64,000 bases of DNA. It comes from Thioalbus denitrificans. Lineage in GTDB: Bacteria; Pseudomonadota; Gammaproteobacteria; DSM-26407. The translations under genes and the position numbers were made by a program. Below are positions 7,913-15,139 of this stretch, in pieces. Numbering within the stretch: the stretch's first letter is position 1; each line of letters opens with the position of its first letter. Where the stretch lies: positions 1 to 64,000 of the forward strand of contig NZ_QPJY01000003.1 of NCBI RefSeq assembly GCF_003337735.1, read 5' to 3'. The notes under the pieces were generated by a model. That model was given only the letters and a program-made list of their open reading frames with translations, was not told the origin of the DNA and made no database searches.

Positions 7913-9271
7913 ATGGCATTACGACGGACCGCGACGCTCCTGCTCCTGCTGTTGACCCTCGGCGCCGGGCTCCCCGCCGCGGCGGCCCTGCCCGCCGCCG
8001 TGGAGGGAGAGCCCCTGCCCACCCTCGCCCCCATGCTGGAGCGGGTCACCCCGGCGGTGGTGAACATCTCCACCGAAAGCCGGGTGCTGGTGCGGGACAA
8101 CCCCCTGCTCAGCGATCCCTTCTTCCGCCACTTCTTCGATCTGCCCGCCCGGCCGCGGGAGCGCACGGCCCAGAGCCTGGGCTCCGGGGTGATCGTGGAC
8201 GCGGCCAAGGGCTACATCCTCACCAACCACCACGTGGTGGACAAGGCGGTGCAGATCACCGTCACCCTCAACGACGGGCGCCACTTCAGCGCCGAACTGG
8301 TGGGGGCCGACCCCGAGTCCGACGTCGCCGTCATCAGGATCCCGGCCGAGGGCCTCACCCAGCTCACGGTGTCCGACTCCGACGCGCTGCGGGTGGGGGA
8401 CTTCGTGGTGGCCATCGGCAACCCCTTCGGGCTGGGCCAGACGGTCACCTCCGGCATCGTCAGCGCGCTGGGGCGCAGCGGGCTCGGCATCGAGGGCTAC
8501 GAGGACTTCATCCAGACCGACGCCTCCATCAACCCGGGCAACTCGGGCGGGGCGCTGGTGAACCTGCGCGGCGAGCTGGTGGGGGTGAACACCGCCATCT
8601 TCTCCAAGTCGGGCGGCAACATGGGCATCGGGTTCGCCATCCCCAGCAACATGGCCCGGGTGGTGATGGAGCAGTTGCTGGAGTACGGCGAGGTGCAGCG
8701 CGGGCTGCTGGGCGTGAGCGCCCAGGATCTGACCGTGGAGCTGGCCCAGGCCTTCGGCATCAGCTCCGGCGGCGGCGCGGTGGTCATCGGCGTCACCGCC
8801 GGTTCGCCGGCGGAGAAGGCGGGGCTGAAGGTGGGGGATGTCATCCTCGCGCTGAACGGCACCCGCACCAACAGCGCCGGGGAGATGCGCAACAACCTCG
8901 GCCTGCTGCGTCCGGGCACCCGGGTGGAGATGCGGGTCTGGCGCGCCGGCAAGGAGTTCGACGCCACCGCCGTGATCGTCGAGCAGAGCGCCCTGCAGCA
9001 GGACGGCGGCGATCTCGACCCGCGGCTGAAGGGCGCCGTCCTCGACGAGTTCACCGCCGATGACGGCTCCAGCCGCCTCCGGGTGGAGGACGTGGCCGGG
9101 CAGAGCCCCGCCGCCGCCCTGGGCCTGCGCCCCGGCGACATCTTCCTCTCCGTCAACAACCAGGCCGTCACCGACACCGCCAGCCTCGGCCAGGCGCTCC
9201 AGCGCGACTCCCGCGGCATCCTCATGCGCCTGCAGCGGGGCAACACCCTGCTGACCCTGCGGGTGCGGTAA
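7913..9271 (+). CDS. degP: Periplasmic serine protease/chaperone, DegP/DegQ (HtrA) family
   Basis: A 452-residue exported protease. The signal peptide (residues 1-25, hydrophobic TLLLLLLTLGAGL) is followed by the trypsin-like domain with catalytic His107, Asp137 and Ser211 (GNSGG), then two PDZ domains (about 255-345 and 365-450). It degrades or refolds misfolded periplasmic proteins. The start follows GAGGGAGGAACC, 10 bp behind the second hsp20, so it is the last gene of the heat-shock operon. Coupling cytoplasmic sHsps and a periplasmic HtrA in one transcript is unusual. Confidence 0.93.
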   Translation: MALRRTATLLLLLLTLGAGLPAAAALPAAVEGEPLPTLAPMLERVTPAVVNISTESRVLVRDNPLLSDPFFRHFFDLPARPRERTAQSLGSGVIVDAAKGYILTNHHVVDKAVQITVTLNDGRHFSAELVGADPESDVAVIRIPAEGLTQLTVSDSDALRVGDFVVAIGNPFGLGQTVTSGIVSALGRSGLGIEGYEDFIQTDASINPGNSGGALVNLRGELVGVNTAIFSKSGGNMGIGFAIPSNMARVVMEQLLEYGEVQRGLLGVSAQDLTVELAQAFGISSGGGAVVIGVTAGSPAEKAGLKVGDVILALNGTRTNSAGEMRNNLGLLRPGTRVEMRVWRAGKEFDATAVIVEQSALQQDGGDLDPRLKGAVLDEFTADDGSSRLRVEDVAGQSPAAALGLRPGDIFLSVNNQAVTDTASLGQALQRDSRGILMRLQRGNTLLTLRVR

Positions 9272-9353
9272 AGGATAGTTGCGAGTGGCGAGGCAGTAGG
9301 TGCAGATTCATCTGCCCGCCTGCGCCAGATGGACACGCCGCCCCCTCCCCCAG

Positions 9354-9376
9354 CCCCCTCCCGCAAGGGGAGGGGG
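9354..9376. repeat. GC-rich hairpin behind degP
   Basis: CCCCCTCCC and GGGGAGGGGG form a tight stem with a 4-base GCAA-type loop. No T-run follows. It may end the heat-shock transcript weakly or be one of the dispersed extragenic palindromes in this genome. Confidence 0.4.
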
Positions 9377-9445
9377 AGCAGGCCGTGCCGCACCCAAGCA
9401 TTCATGGTGATGGGTGATGCGTTGTGGGTGATGGGACGTTCGGCA

Positions 9446-9504
9446 TCACCCTTCACCCTTCACCCTTCACCCCTTACCCCTTACCCCTTACCCCTCACCC
9501 TTCA
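9446..9504. repeat. Heptamer tandem repeat tract
   Basis: About eight consecutive 7-bp units drifting from CACCCTT to TACCCCT. The same heptamer family recurs at 10406, 13655, 31087, 41081 and 51536. Together with the hairpin at 9354 it fills most of the gap 9272-9570, which has no gene. Confidence 0.75.
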
Positions 9505-9570
9505 CGGATCACGCATTCATCCGGCCAGGCAGCGCCCCCCCCTCAGCCCCCTGCGAAGACCAACCAAAAT

Positions 9571-9595
9571 ATACTTGACTATTACAGTAGGCAAT
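9571..9595 (+). promoter_or_regulatory. IscR type-1 binding site overlapping a -35 element
   Basis: The 25-bp palindrome (left half ATACTTGACTAT, right half CAGTAGGCAAT) agrees at 23 of 25 positions with the type-1 IscR consensus as I recall it (ATASYYGACTRWWWYAGTCRRSTAT). It contains TTGACT (9575-9580), which can serve as the -35 box, as in the iscR promoter itself. It implies control by Fe-S-loaded IscR of the downstream gene. Confidence 0.7.
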
Positions 9596-9662
9596 ATTAG
9601 CCTTATGAGCGTATAAGCAGTTACTTGTTTACTGATACAGGCAGCAACAGGAGGTAGTGACT

Positions 9663-10112
9663 ATGTCCGGTCTGATTCCCAACTTCCCGCTGGACGGCGT
9701 TGTGACCATCAACCGCGTGATCCTCAAGCCGGAATACACGGTGGAGGACCTGGAGGAACGGGTGGCGATGCTGTGCGAGAACGTCAAGACCTACCACTCC
9801 GACACCGGTTTCATCGGCGGCTTCGTGGCGCTGAACAGCGGCGCCGTCTCCAACGAGGGCTCCACCATCGGCCAGGCCGTGGAGAACCCCCTGAAGGGCA
9901 AGGAGGCCCTGATCATCACCTTCTGGAAGAGCTTCGAGGACCATGAGCGCTCCCACCGCTCCGACACCTTCCAGCCCCTGTTCCGCGAGGTGCTGGCGCT
10001 GTGCGAGAACGGCAACGAGGAGATCGCCTACGAGATGCTCTGGTCGGGCACCGCCTACGACCCCGAGGCCGCGAAGGCCGCCCGCGAGGCGAAGGAGAAG
10101 TACGCCGCCTGA
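9663..10112 (+). CDS. Small sulfur oxygenase reductase-like iron protein (single domain)
   Basis: A 149-residue soluble protein. Residues 87-99 (FWKSFEDHERSHR) and 123-124 (YE) reproduce the mononuclear iron site of archaeal and bacterial sulfur oxygenase reductase, which reads FWKDWKDHEEMHR with His86/His90 and Glu114; here the ligands would be His94, His98 and Glu124. Only two cysteines occur (Cys38 and Cys114), near the positions of SOR Cys31 and Cys101/104. SOR has about 310 residues and two such halves; this protein has one ferredoxin-like half, so it may assemble as a dimeric alpha+beta barrel. GGAGG lies 8 bp before the ATG at 9663; an in-frame GTG at 9657 is too close. Gene is monocistronic with its own terminator. 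The function is inferred; an ABM-type barrel protein of other function is the alternative. Confidence 0.7.
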   Translation: MSGLIPNFPLDGVVTINRVILKPEYTVEDLEERVAMLCENVKTYHSDTGFIGGFVALNSGAVSNEGSTIGQAVENPLKGKEALIITFWKSFEDHERSHRSDTFQPLFREVLALCENGNEEIAYEMLWSGTAYDPEAAKAAREAKEKYAA

Positions 10113-10163
10113 CCCCGGCAACCCTCCCTCCCGCCAGCAGACGCTGGCATTGCCCCCCCCTTG

Positions 10164-10191
10164 GCCGCCCGCCCCCGGGCGGCATTTTTTT
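10164..10191 (+). terminator. Rho-independent terminator
   Basis: GCCGCCCG (10164-10171) and CGGGCGGC (10176-10183) form an 8-bp stem followed by ATTTTTTT. It closes the SOR-like transcription unit. Confidence 0.85.
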
Positions 10192-10328
10192 GCCTGTTGT
10201 CCTCAGATGGTGGCTATTCTTCTGTCATTCATTGCATGATCGACGCAAAAGACACCCGGTTTGAGGTGTAACGACGCTGGCCACCGGCACCTGGCCTCCG
10301 GGCAGCCGGCAGCGTCCCATCGCCCCGG

Positions 10329-10402
10329 GGGCGGGCCTCCCACAGGCCTCGGCCAGGCCGCCGGGGCCGGGGAATCCTTGTGGGAGGGGCGCCCCGCCGC
10401 GA
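10329..10402. repeat. REP-like imperfect palindrome
   Basis: GGCGGGCCTCCCACA and TGTGGGAGGGGCGCCCCGCC form the arms of a 70-bp imperfect palindrome. The TGTGGGAG...CCGCGA outline resembles the widespread Pseudomonas and Xanthomonas type of extragenic palindrome. Confidence 0.5.
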
Positions 10403-10405
10403 TTC

Positions 10406-10466
10406 CCTTCACCCTTCACCCTTCACCCTTCACCCTTCACCCTTCACCCTTCACCCTTCACCCTTT
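10406..10466. repeat. Heptamer tandem repeat (TTCACCC), about eight copies
   Basis: An almost perfect 7-bp tandem repeat ending 22 bp before the stop codon of cbbO. It is the longest clean tract of this family in the window and a likely length-variable locus. Confidence 0.9.
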
Positions 10467-10487
10467 CTCCCTTAACCACCGAACCAG

Positions 10488-12653
10488 TCACGACGTCAGC
10501 TTGCGGTAGATGTCGGAGATGCGCAGGGGGAGCTTGGTGACATCGTCGATGACGGTGTAGCCGGCGGGGCCGTACATGTGCTTGAGGTAGTCGGCGGCCT
10601 CGGTGTCGAGGGTGACACAGTAGGCGTGGATGCCGTCGCGGCGGGCCTCCATGAGGGCCTGGCGGGTGTCCTCGATGCCGTATTCGCCGCGGTAGCCGTC
10701 GAGATCCTCGGGCTTGCCGTCGGAGAGGGTGACCAGCACCCGGATGCGGGCGTCCACCCGGGCCAGCAGCCCGCTCAGGTGGCGGATGGCGGTGCCCATG
10801 CGGGTGTAGTCCTTGGGCGCGATGCCCGCGATGCGCCGGTGCACCGTCTCGTCGTAGGCCTCGTCGAAGCGCTTGACCCGGAACACCTCGCAGCGGTTGC
10901 GGGTCATGCCCGAGAAGCCGTAGATGGCGTAGCGGTCGCCGAGGCTCTCCAGGGCCTCGCACAGCAGCACCAGGGCCTCGCGCTCGGCGTCGTTGACCCA
11001 GCCCTTGGTGGAGCCGCTCATGTCCACCATGAACATCACCGCGATGTCCCGCTCCAGCCGGTGCATGCGGGTGTAGAGGCCCACCGGGCTCTCCTGCCCG
11101 GCGCGGGCGTCGGCGTAGGCGTCCACCACCGCGTCGATGTCCACGTCGTCGCCCTCGGGCTGGCGCTTGAGCAGCTTGTTCTCCCCGCGCAGCACCTCGA
11201 AGGTGCGGCGGATGCTCTTCACCAGCCCCCGGTACTTGGCCTGGGCCGCGGGGAAGAATGCCTCCGGGCCCGGTTCCACGGTGAGCTCGCGCAGCTGGCA
11301 CCAGCCCTTGCGGTAGTGGCCCCGCTCCATGTCCCACTCGTCGTAGAAGAGCATGCCCTCGTTGCCGGCCATGCCGGAGCGGGCGCGGCGCTGGGCCTCC
11401 CGCTCCTCGTCCACCCGGTACTCGCCCTCTCCCGCGGCGTGGAGGTATTCGTCGGGAATCTCGCCCAGGTCCAGCAGGATGGAGTTGATGAGGTTCTGCA
11501 CCTCCTCCGGCGGCGCCACCGGCTTGTCCTCCAGGTAGAGTTCCACCCGCATGCCTCCCGGCCGGGCGGGGTCGGGCCGCTGGCGCAGCTCCAGCTTCAT
11601 GGGCCGGCGCTCCGTCTCCCCGGCCTCGCCGCGGGCATCCCGGGTGCGCTCCTCCAGCTCCTGGCGCAGGCGCACCAGGGCGGTGGTCAGCTGCCGCTCC
11701 TCGCGCTCGATGCGCGCGGCCATGACCGCGGCGGCCCGCTCGGGGCGGAGTTCGCCCTGGTAGCAGAGGGTCTCGGGCAGCGCCGGCTGCTCCCACAGCC
11801 GCCGGACCCAGTCCAGGACATCCGCCGCACCGGCCCCGGGCGCCGCCAGCGCCGCGGCCGCCCCGGCCCACGCGCCGGGCAGGGGACCGCCCCCCAGCAC
11901 CGCCTCCAGGGCGTCCATCTCGCGGGCCACGCCGGGCAGCTCGTGGCGCACCCGGGCATCCAGGCGCACCGCCTCCAGGCGGTGGAACAGGCGCAGGGCC
12001 CGGTCGGGATCGGGGTAGGCCGCCAGCGACTCCGCCAAAGGCAGGCGCCAGGTGCCGAAGCGGATCTGGGCCCACTGGTGGACGGCCATCGCCTTGTAGA
12101 GCTGGAAGTTCCGCTCCCGCGCGGGCAGCACGTTGAGCAGCGGCGGCAGGTAGAGGGTCTCGGTGTCGGTGAAGGGGATCTCGGACTCGTCGAGCTTCAG
12201 CACCCGCCCGCTGAGGCCGGTGACGAACCGCTCCAGCACCCCGGCGATGTCCGCCAGCGCCACCCCGGTGTAGCGGGCGGCGCGGTCGGCGGCGAACTGC
12301 TCCACCTCGGCCAGGGCCCGGAACGCCACCGCCAGGCCCTTGCGGTCGTAGGCGTCGACGGCCTGCACCAGCCACTCCTCGACCCCCTCGGTGTCCATCA
12401 GCTCGAAGGCCCGGTCCACCCGCTCGGCGAACTGGAAGGCGAGCTCGAGGCTGGTGCGCGCCACCACCTTGATCCAGTGCAGCACGAAATCCTGCTGCAC
12501 GCCCTCGAGGGAGGCGATGGCCAGCGCCGGGGCGACGGAGTGGCGCGAGGAGATGTCGGTCTCGAACACCTCCTCCAGGTGCAGCTCCACCTCGTCGGCG
12601 CTCATGGCGCGGTGGGAGAAGCGCCGCCTGGCCCGGTACCGCCCTTCCGTCAT
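10488..12653 (-). CDS. cbbO: CbbO/NorD-type von Willebrand factor A protein (Rubisco-activase adaptor)
   Basis: This 721-residue cytoplasmic protein has a long helical N-terminal region and a C-terminal VWA domain (about residues 515-720) with the metal-ion motif DMSGSTKGW, then TLSDGKPED. CbbO is the adaptor that docks the AAA+ ring CbbQ on Rubisco to remove inhibitory sugar phosphates; the NorD relative serves nitric oxide reductase. The CbbQ gene 1 kb upstream favours the pair CbbQO. The start at 12653 is preceded by GGGGAACGACC; an alternative ATG is at 12605. No Rubisco gene is in the window, and the pair is split by an oppositely oriented gene. Confidence 0.85.
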   Translation of the reverse strand: MTEGRYRARRRFSHRAMSADEVELHLEEVFETDISSRHSVAPALAIASLEGVQQDFVLHWIKVVARTSLELAFQFAERVDRAFELMDTEGVEEWLVQAVDAYDRKGLAVAFRALAEVEQFAADRAARYTGVALADIAGVLERFVTGLSGRVLKLDESEIPFTDTETLYLPPLLNVLPARERNFQLYKAMAVHQWAQIRFGTWRLPLAESLAAYPDPDRALRLFHRLEAVRLDARVRHELPGVAREMDALEAVLGGGPLPGAWAGAAAALAAPGAGAADVLDWVRRLWEQPALPETLCYQGELRPERAAAVMAARIEREERQLTTALVRLRQELEERTRDARGEAGETERRPMKLELRQRPDPARPGGMRVELYLEDKPVAPPEEVQNLINSILLDLGEIPDEYLHAAGEGEYRVDEEREAQRRARSGMAGNEGMLFYDEWDMERGHYRKGWCQLRELTVEPGPEAFFPAAQAKYRGLVKSIRRTFEVLRGENKLLKRQPEGDDVDIDAVVDAYADARAGQESPVGLYTRMHRLERDIAVMFMVDMSGSTKGWVNDAEREALVLLCEALESLGDRYAIYGFSGMTRNRCEVFRVKRFDEAYDETVHRRIAGIAPKDYTRMGTAIRHLSGLLARVDARIRVLVTLSDGKPEDLDGYRGEYGIEDTRQALMEARRDGIHAYCVTLDTEAADYLKHMYGPAGYTVIDDVTKLPLRISDIYRKLTS

Positions 12654-12771
12654 GGTCGTTCCCCGTCCCCTGCCTGCGCGGACCGCCGCCGGCCCGCTCG
12701 AAAGACACCTGCGCCGGGCGTCCCGACACGTTAAACTGAATCCCAGTGACAACCCGCGTCGCTGAGCACGA

Positions 12772-13605
12772 ATGTCCGGCACCCCGCACCCGTCATCACC
12801 CGCCTTCTCCTACCGCCTGCCGGCGGCCGCGCTGGCCGTGGCGCTGGCCCTGGTGGGCCTGGCGGTCATCGCCGGCATGCAGCGCTCCCCGCCCTGCGCC
12901 GCGGGCGCGCCCGGGGTGGAGTGCCTCGGGGTGGAGGTGCTGCGCGCCTGGGACCACCCCTGCGGCCACTACACCCAGGGGCTGGAGTACCACGACGGCC
13001 TCCTCTACGAGAGCGCCGGCGGCTACGGCGAATCGGCCCTGGTGCGCTACGCCCTCGGCAGCGCCGAGATCGAGCGCAGGCCCCTGCCCGCCCGCCTCTT
13101 CGGCGAGGGGCTCACCCGCAGCGGCGGGCGCCTGCTCCAGCTCACCTGGCGCGAAGGCGTCCTGCTGAGCTGGCGCGCCGGGGATCTCGCCCCCCTGGAG
13201 GAGCGCCGCTACCAGGGGGATGGCTGGGGGCTGTGCGACGACGGCCGCCGGCTGGTGATGAGCAACGGCAGCGAACACCTCACCCTGCGCGACCCCGAGA
13301 GCTTCGCACCCGTCGGGGAGCTCACCGTGACCCTGGGCGCCCGTCCCGTCTCCGGCCTCAACGAGCTGGAGTGCGTGGGGGGCGACATCTACGCCAATGT
13401 CTGGCCCACCGACCGGATCCTGCGCATCGACGGCGCGACCGGAGCGGTCACCGCCGTCATCGACGCCGCCGGGCTGCTGCCCGAGCCCCACTGCCGGGGC
13501 ACCGACGTCCTCAACGGCATCGCCTACCGCCCCGACACCGGCACCTTCCTGCTCACCGGCAAGTACTGGCCCTTCATTTACGAGACCCGCTTCGTGGAAC
13601 GCTAG
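12772..13605 (+). CDS. Glutaminyl-peptide cyclotransferase (glutamine cyclotransferase family)
   Basis: A 277-residue protein that converts N-terminal Gln to pyroglutamate. An N-terminal membrane anchor or signal (about residues 15-36) is followed by a five-bladed beta-propeller domain with the family motifs YTQGLEYHDGLLYESAGGYG, FGEGLT, GDGWGLC, NELECVGGDIYANVWPTDRI and DVLNGIAYRPDTGTF then LTGKYWP. It probably acts in the periplasm. The gene lies between cbbO and cbbQ on the opposite strand, which is odd because those two are normally adjacent; it is probably an insertion into the cbbQ-cbbO unit. The start was taken at the first ATG after the divergent intergenic gap, without a strong ribosome site. 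Confidence 0.88.
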   Translation: MSGTPHPSSPAFSYRLPAAALAVALALVGLAVIAGMQRSPPCAAGAPGVECLGVEVLRAWDHPCGHYTQGLEYHDGLLYESAGGYGESALVRYALGSAEIERRPLPARLFGEGLTRSGGRLLQLTWREGVLLSWRAGDLAPLEERRYQGDGWGLCDDGRRLVMSNGSEHLTLRDPESFAPVGELTVTLGARPVSGLNELECVGGDIYANVWPTDRILRIDGATGAVTAVIDAAGLLPEPHCRGTDVLNGIAYRPDTGTFLLTGKYWPFIYETRFVER

Positions 13606-13611
13606 CGTTCC

Positions 13612-13684
13612 GTGAGTGCGTGAGTGCGTGAGTGCGTGAATAGTGCCCTTATCCATTCACCATTCACCCTTCACCCTTGTCCCT
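13612..13684. repeat. Octamer then heptamer tandem repeats between convergent genes
   Basis: GTGAGTGC is repeated about 3.5 times (13612-13638), followed by a short ATTCACC/CTTCACC heptamer tract (13655-13684). It fills the 85 bp between the stop codons of the cyclotransferase and cbbQ. Confidence 0.8.
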
Positions 13685-13690
13685 TAACCG

Positions 13691-14503
13691 TCAGAACAGC
13701 GACGTGCTCAGCTCGTTGACCGCCGCCAGCATGTCCGGGTCGTCGGTCAGGGCCTGGGCCACGCCGGCGCGGCAGGCCGCGGCCGGGGGGATGCCGTGGT
13801 GGATGAGCTTGGCCGCCTGCACCAGCAGCCGGGTGCTGGCCCCCTCGTCCAGTCCCGCCCCCTTGAGGTTGCGGGTCATCTCGGCGAAGCGCACCAGGCG
13901 TCCGGCCACCTCGCCGTCCACGCCCGACTCGCGCTCGATGATGCGCGCCTCCAGCTCGGGGTCCGGGTAGCTGAACTCCAGCGCCACGAAGCGCTGGCGG
14001 GTGCTCTGCTTCAGGTCCTTGAGCACGCTCTGGTAGCCGGGATTGAAGGAGATGGTGAGATTGAACTCCGGCGGCGCCTCCAGCAGCTCGCCCAGCTTCT
14101 CCATGGGCAGCTCGCGGCGGTCGTCCGCCAGCGGGTGGATCACCACGGTGGTGTCCTTGCGCGCCTCCACCACCTCGTCCAGGTAGCAGATGGCACCGAA
14201 GCGCACGGCCCGCGCCAGGGGCCCGTCGGTCCAGACCGTCTCGCCGTTCTTGACCAGGAAGCGGCCCACCAGGTCGGCCGCGGTGAGGTCGTCGTGGCAG
14301 GAGACGGTGATGAGCGGGCGCTTGAGGCGCCAGGCCATGTGCTCCATGAAGCGGGTCTTGCCGCAGCCGGTGGGCCCCTTGAGCATTACCGGCAGGCGGT
14401 TGTCGTAGGCTGCCTCGAACACCTCGATCTCGTCGGCCACCGGCTCGTAGTAGGGCTCCTGCCCGATGATCCGCTGCTCGGCCTTCAGGCTGTGTGCCTG
14501 CAT
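13691..14503 (-). CDS. cbbQ: CbbQ-type MoxR AAA+ ATPase (Rubisco activase motor)
   Basis: A 270-residue AAA+ protein close to CbbQ/NorQ. Walker A is GPTGCGKTR (about residues 43-51), Walker B CYLDEV, with the pre-sensor segment DTTVVIHPLADDRRELP and the typical NPGYQSVLKDLKQSTRQRF. It forms hexamers that remodel inhibited Rubisco with CbbO. The start at 14503 follows GAGGAG; the longer upstream frame lacks a ribosome-binding site. CbbO is downstream on the same strand, after the inserted cyclotransferase. No cbbLS or cbbM is in the window. Confidence 0.9.
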   Translation of the reverse strand: MQAHSLKAEQRIIGQEPYYEPVADEIEVFEAAYDNRLPVMLKGPTGCGKTRFMEHMAWRLKRPLITVSCHDDLTAADLVGRFLVKNGETVWTDGPLARAVRFGAICYLDEVVEARKDTTVVIHPLADDRRELPMEKLGELLEAPPEFNLTISFNPGYQSVLKDLKQSTRQRFVALEFSYPDPELEARIIERESGVDGEVAGRLVRFAEMTRNLKGAGLDEGASTRLLVQAAKLIHHGIPPAAACRAGVAQALTDDPDMLAAVNELSTSLF

Positions 14504-15139
14504 GCAAACTCCTCGCTCGATAGGGTCTGTGGGGTGAGGGGGACGACCGGCGGCGCGGCCCGCCCGGCGGTTAACATTAAGACAAGCGTCCCGGCCCGGG
14601 TTCCGCAGGCCGCGCCCGCGGCGGAAATCCGGTCCGTATTTTCGATCCCTGCCGGGATTTATCCTTACCAGACTATTTCCGACCAAACCACCCTGTTTTC
14701 AAAAGGATAATGGGAGCGTTTTGCTGGGTATTTAGGTTGATCCACAGGCCAAACAGGGCCTTAGCCATGGTCATTGTCAAATCCATATGACCGTTCTATC
14801 GCTATATACGAAATTTCTGGGTTGCATCCCTAGGGGACAAGTGGCAACGCCCCGCGCAGAGGGGTATGGTTACGCCATTCTGCATCCGGGAGCCTGTCGG
14901 CTTTTCCCTGCTGCGCTGCGGAATCGTGCCGGAACTCCCGGCACCGGCGGCGGCCGCGAGTAAAATCCGACAGGCTCCCGGGCAGCACTCCCCCCCACCG
15001 TTCCGGCGACCGGCCGGAGCGCGGGGTTTTGCGCCGCATCGTCGGCGCGGGGCGCCGCTGCCGCGGACCGCGCGACCCGGCTGGGAAGCGCACAATGAAT
15101 TCCACTCCAGAAGACCTCGAATCCGTGACGGAGGCAAAC
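14504..15139. other. Divergent intergenic region between cbbQ and qmoA
   Basis: A 636-bp gap with no gene. It must hold the divergent promoters of cbbQ and qmoA; a weak -35-like TTGTCA lies at 14774-14779. A 96-bp inverted-repeat element (14886-14981) sits in the presumed qmoA leader. The rest shows no recognisable structure. Confidence 0.5.
14886..14981. repeat. Short inverted-repeat element, CCTGTCGG family (copy 1)
   Basis: Perfect 15-bp terminal inverted repeats (CCGGGAGCCTGTCGG at 14886-14900 and its complement at 14967-14981) enclose 66 bp. A 162-bp relative with the same AGCCTGTCGG ends lies at 37357-37518. It is non-coding and looks like a miniature inverted-repeat transposable element in the qmo leader. 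Confidence 0.75.

Noticed and set aside
5791-9271. Transmissible locus of stress tolerance
   Set aside because: Only sHsp and DegP-like genes are shared; ClpK/ClpG, FtsH, YfdX, HdeD and thioredoxin genes are absent and base use matches the chromosome.
10406-10466. CRISPR-like repetitive tract
   Set aside because: Units are 7 bp in direct tandem with no spacers, and no cas gene is in the window.
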